DNA of 5,477 nt from Hyphomicrobiales bacterium (GTDB taxonomy: Bacteria; Pseudomonadota; Alphaproteobacteria; Rhizobiales; Aestuariivirgaceae), in the NCBI GenBank assembly GCA_026987255.1, contig JALSNA010000037.1:1-5477 (forward strand), written 5' to 3'. This document shows, in pieces, positions 4,151-5,477 of the stretch (its first letter is position 1; every line of letters starts with the position of its first letter). A program made the position numbers and the translations under genes. The notes under the pieces were generated by a model, which ran no database searches, was not told the DNA's origin, and was given only the letters and a program-made list of their open reading frames with translations.

Positions 4151-5386
4151 ATGTCGCGCCTGGAAATCCTGATGTATGCGGTGCTGGCCCTTGCGGTCAT
4201 CGTGCTGGTGGCGCTTTTCGTGGCCCGCATCGTGTGGGCCTCGTCGCGGCGCATCCATTACTGGCGCGAGCGGCGCAACCAGCCTGATGAGGTGGCCTCC
4301 CTGCGGGCCGAACGCGATCAGCTGAAGGCAGAACATGCCATGCTGGCGCGCAGGCTGGAGCTTCGGCTGCGCGAATTGCAGGAGCGGTTCGTGCGCCAGG
4401 AGGCGGATGTCTCGCGGGCGCGCAACCGGGTGGGCGTGCTGGTGGAGAAACTCGATGCGGCCGCCAAGGTGATCGAGGAGCGCGATGCGCAGATCGCCAC
4501 TCTCAAGGAGATGGCCGCCGCCCTGGAAGCCGATCTGGAGAAACGCACCCGCGCCCTGCATGACCTGAAGGATGCATTGCGCTCGGAAAAGGACAAGAGC
4601 GCGCAGCTGGAGACCGAGGCGCGGGCATTGGCCGCCAAGCTGGCCGACAGGGAGCGCCAGCTGGCCATATTGCGCGAGGAAATTTCCATGAGCGCGAGCG
4701 CCGATGCGGCCCTGGCCAGCTCCGGCAGCCTGGCCGATGTGACCGCATCCGGCGCGGCGCTGGATGCCCAGGAGCGCCTGGCGCGCAAGATCGAGGAACT
4801 CAACAAGATGGCCCGGCAGCTGGAGAGCCAGCGGGCCGAATTGCTCAAACCAAAAGAGACGCTTCTGGACAGGGTGCGGCCCGATCTGCCCGCCGCCGAG
4901 GCTGTGCACAGGGAGGCGCCCGAAGCTGCCGGGAAGGATGAAAAAGGGCCAGGCAAGGCGCAAGCAGGGGCCAGGGATGGCAAGCAGAGGGGCAAAAAGG
5001 CCAAGGGCAAAAATGGCCGGGACAAAAAGGGCAAACAGGAGACCGGAGGCGAAAGCCGCGCCCTGGCGCGCAAGATGATGGTCACGGAGGATGTCTCGCA
5101 GCAGCTCAGCAAGGAGCTGGAGGATCTGGACGAGCTGTGGCAATCGAAACTGGACAGCCTGAAGGTGATCGACAAGGCGCTGGAGACGGGTCCGAAAGCC
5201 AATGGCAAGAAAGCGGCAAAGGCCGTCAGGAAGCCGCGCAAGATCAAGAAAACCCCGGTCAGTTTCCCCGGGAAGGCGCTGAAAACGGCGGCCGGGAAGA
5301 CGGGCGGGGAGGATAAAGGCAAGAAAGGGCCCAACGTCGTTTCCCTGGCGGCGCGCATCCGTGCCCTGAAGGAGCAGACGCGCTGA
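4151..5386 (+). CDS. Membrane-anchored coiled-coil protein with Lys-rich tail, function unknown
   Basis: I do not recognise a family. The 411-residue product has one membrane segment near the N-terminus (about residues 7-29), followed at once by a strongly basic patch (RRIHYWRERR, 33-42), predicting that the rest lies in the cytoplasm. Residues about 46-180 are a long heptad-like coiled coil rich in Ala, Arg, Glu, Leu and Lys. An Ala/Ser linker (181-204) leads to a second short coiled coil (205-240). Residues about 255-300 are low-complexity Lys/Gly. An acidic helix (about 313-345, around QLSKELEDLDELW) follows, then another basic segment (348-392), and the protein ends in NVVSLAARIRALKEQTR (395-411), which looks like a defined helical motif. 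Start ATG 4151 has GAGGGA 8 nt upstream; Met8 would cut into the membrane segment. It has its own candidate promoter. A role in envelope or polar organisation is only a guess from its neighbours and topology. Confidence 0.85.
   Translation: MSRLEILMYAVLALAVIVLVALFVARIVWASSRRIHYWRERRNQPDEVASLRAERDQLKAEHAMLARRLELRLRELQERFVRQEADVSRARNRVGVLVEKLDAAAKVIEERDAQIATLKEMAAALEADLEKRTRALHDLKDALRSEKDKSAQLETEARALAAKLADRERQLAILREEISMSASADAALASSGSLADVTASGAALDAQERLARKIEELNKMARQLESQRAELLKPKETLLDRVRPDLPAAEAVHREAPEAAGKDEKGPGKAQAGARDGKQRGKKAKGKNGRDKKGKQETGGESRALARKMMVTEDVSQQLSKELEDLDELWQSKLDSLKVIDKALETGPKANGKKAAKAVRKPRKIKKTPVSFPGKALKTAAGKTGGEDKGKKGPNVVSLAARIRALKEQTR
4991..5032 (+). repeat. Short imperfect repeats encoding the Lys/Gly-rich segment
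   Basis: Three imperfect units, GGCAAAAAGGCC (4991-5002), GGCAAAAATGGCC (5006-5018) and GGGACAAAAAGGGC (5019-5032), encode the Lys-Gly low-complexity stretch around residues 281-294 of the coiled-coil protein. The A5 runs are potential replication-slippage points, so length may differ between strains. Confidence 0.55.
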
Positions 5387-5477
5387 CCTCCGGCGCGGTT
5401 CCTGGCGCGGCAGGGGTTGCCCGGGCAACAAGGCCAAGGTGGCATGCCCTTGCGCACGGGCGGGATTTTGCCTAGGG
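5387..5477. other. Region downstream of the coiled-coil gene with a 14-bp palindrome
   Basis: No gene is visible in these 91 bp. GTTGCCCGGGCAAC (5416-5429) is a perfect palindrome, and CAAGG/CCTTG (5435-5439 and 5448-5452) flank GGCATGCC, itself palindromic, to form a second inverted repeat. Neither is followed by a T run, so termination is uncertain; they could also be regulatory sites for a gene beyond the window. Confidence 0.4.

Noticed and set aside
4043..5437. 464-codon open frame on the minus strand opposite the coiled-coil gene
   Set aside because: It is long but antisense to a gene with a good ribosome-binding site and a coherent domain layout. Its translation is Pro/Arg/Gln/Leu-rich without domains, as expected of GC-rich antisense frames.
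4318..5457. Second minus-strand open frame of 379 codons over the same gene
   Set aside because: Its Ser/Arg/Ala-rich composition is the mirror of coiled-coil codons; no recognisable motif.
1..5477. Mobile elements, CRISPR arrays, tRNA or rRNA genes
   Set aside because: No terminal repeats with a transposase, no regularly spaced repeats and no cloverleaf or rRNA-like sequence were seen.

Overview
The window reads as a chromosomal segment of a GC-rich alphaproteobacterium. The strongest evidence is a ChpT-type histidine phosphotransferase, the middle component of the CckA-ChpT-CtrA phosphorelay, which is confined to Alphaproteobacteria. Close to it lies a gene of the DUF1134/EipA periplasmic family, also typical of that class. 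I cannot name a genus or species from this sequence. There are no rRNA or tRNA genes, CRISPR arrays, insertion sequences or phage genes; the region looks like ordinary, vertically inherited chromosome.

Layout, left to right: (1) positions 1-525 (+), the C-terminal half of a polytopic DUF2157-like membrane protein, cut by the window edge; (2) 522-1094 (+), a GDYXXLXY-family protein that overlaps it by ATGA, forming the usual two-gene unit; (3) 1095-1727 (-), chpT, convergent with the previous gene, the two stop codons abutting with no gap; (4) a 125-bp divergent intergenic region with candidate promoters for both directions and a perfect 8-bp inverted repeat; (5) 1853-3106 (+), a secreted MltB-type lytic murein transglycosylase with a C-terminal peptidoglycan-binding domain; (6) a 174-bp gap with a near-consensus CtrA box and a 10-bp direct repeat; (7) 3281-3895 (+), the DUF1134/EipA-family periplasmic protein; (8) a 255-bp gap with a strong terminator hairpin and a candidate promoter; (9) 4151-5386 (+), an unrecognised protein with one membrane segment, a long coiled coil and a lysine-rich tail; (10) a 91-bp end region with a perfect 14-bp palindrome.

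The biological theme is cell-cycle signalling next to envelope maintenance. ChpT passes phosphate to CtrA. In Brucella, eipA is reported to be directly activated by CtrA and to be needed for envelope stress resistance. Here the only TTAA tetranucleotide I could find in the window lies in a CtrA-like box upstream of the eipA homologue. The lytic transglycosylase remodels the peptidoglycan in the same compartment. The membrane-anchored coiled-coil protein is the least understood gene and the best candidate for something undescribed. I found no evidence of an exotic new system; the findings are candidate regulatory sites and one uncharacterised envelope-associated protein.
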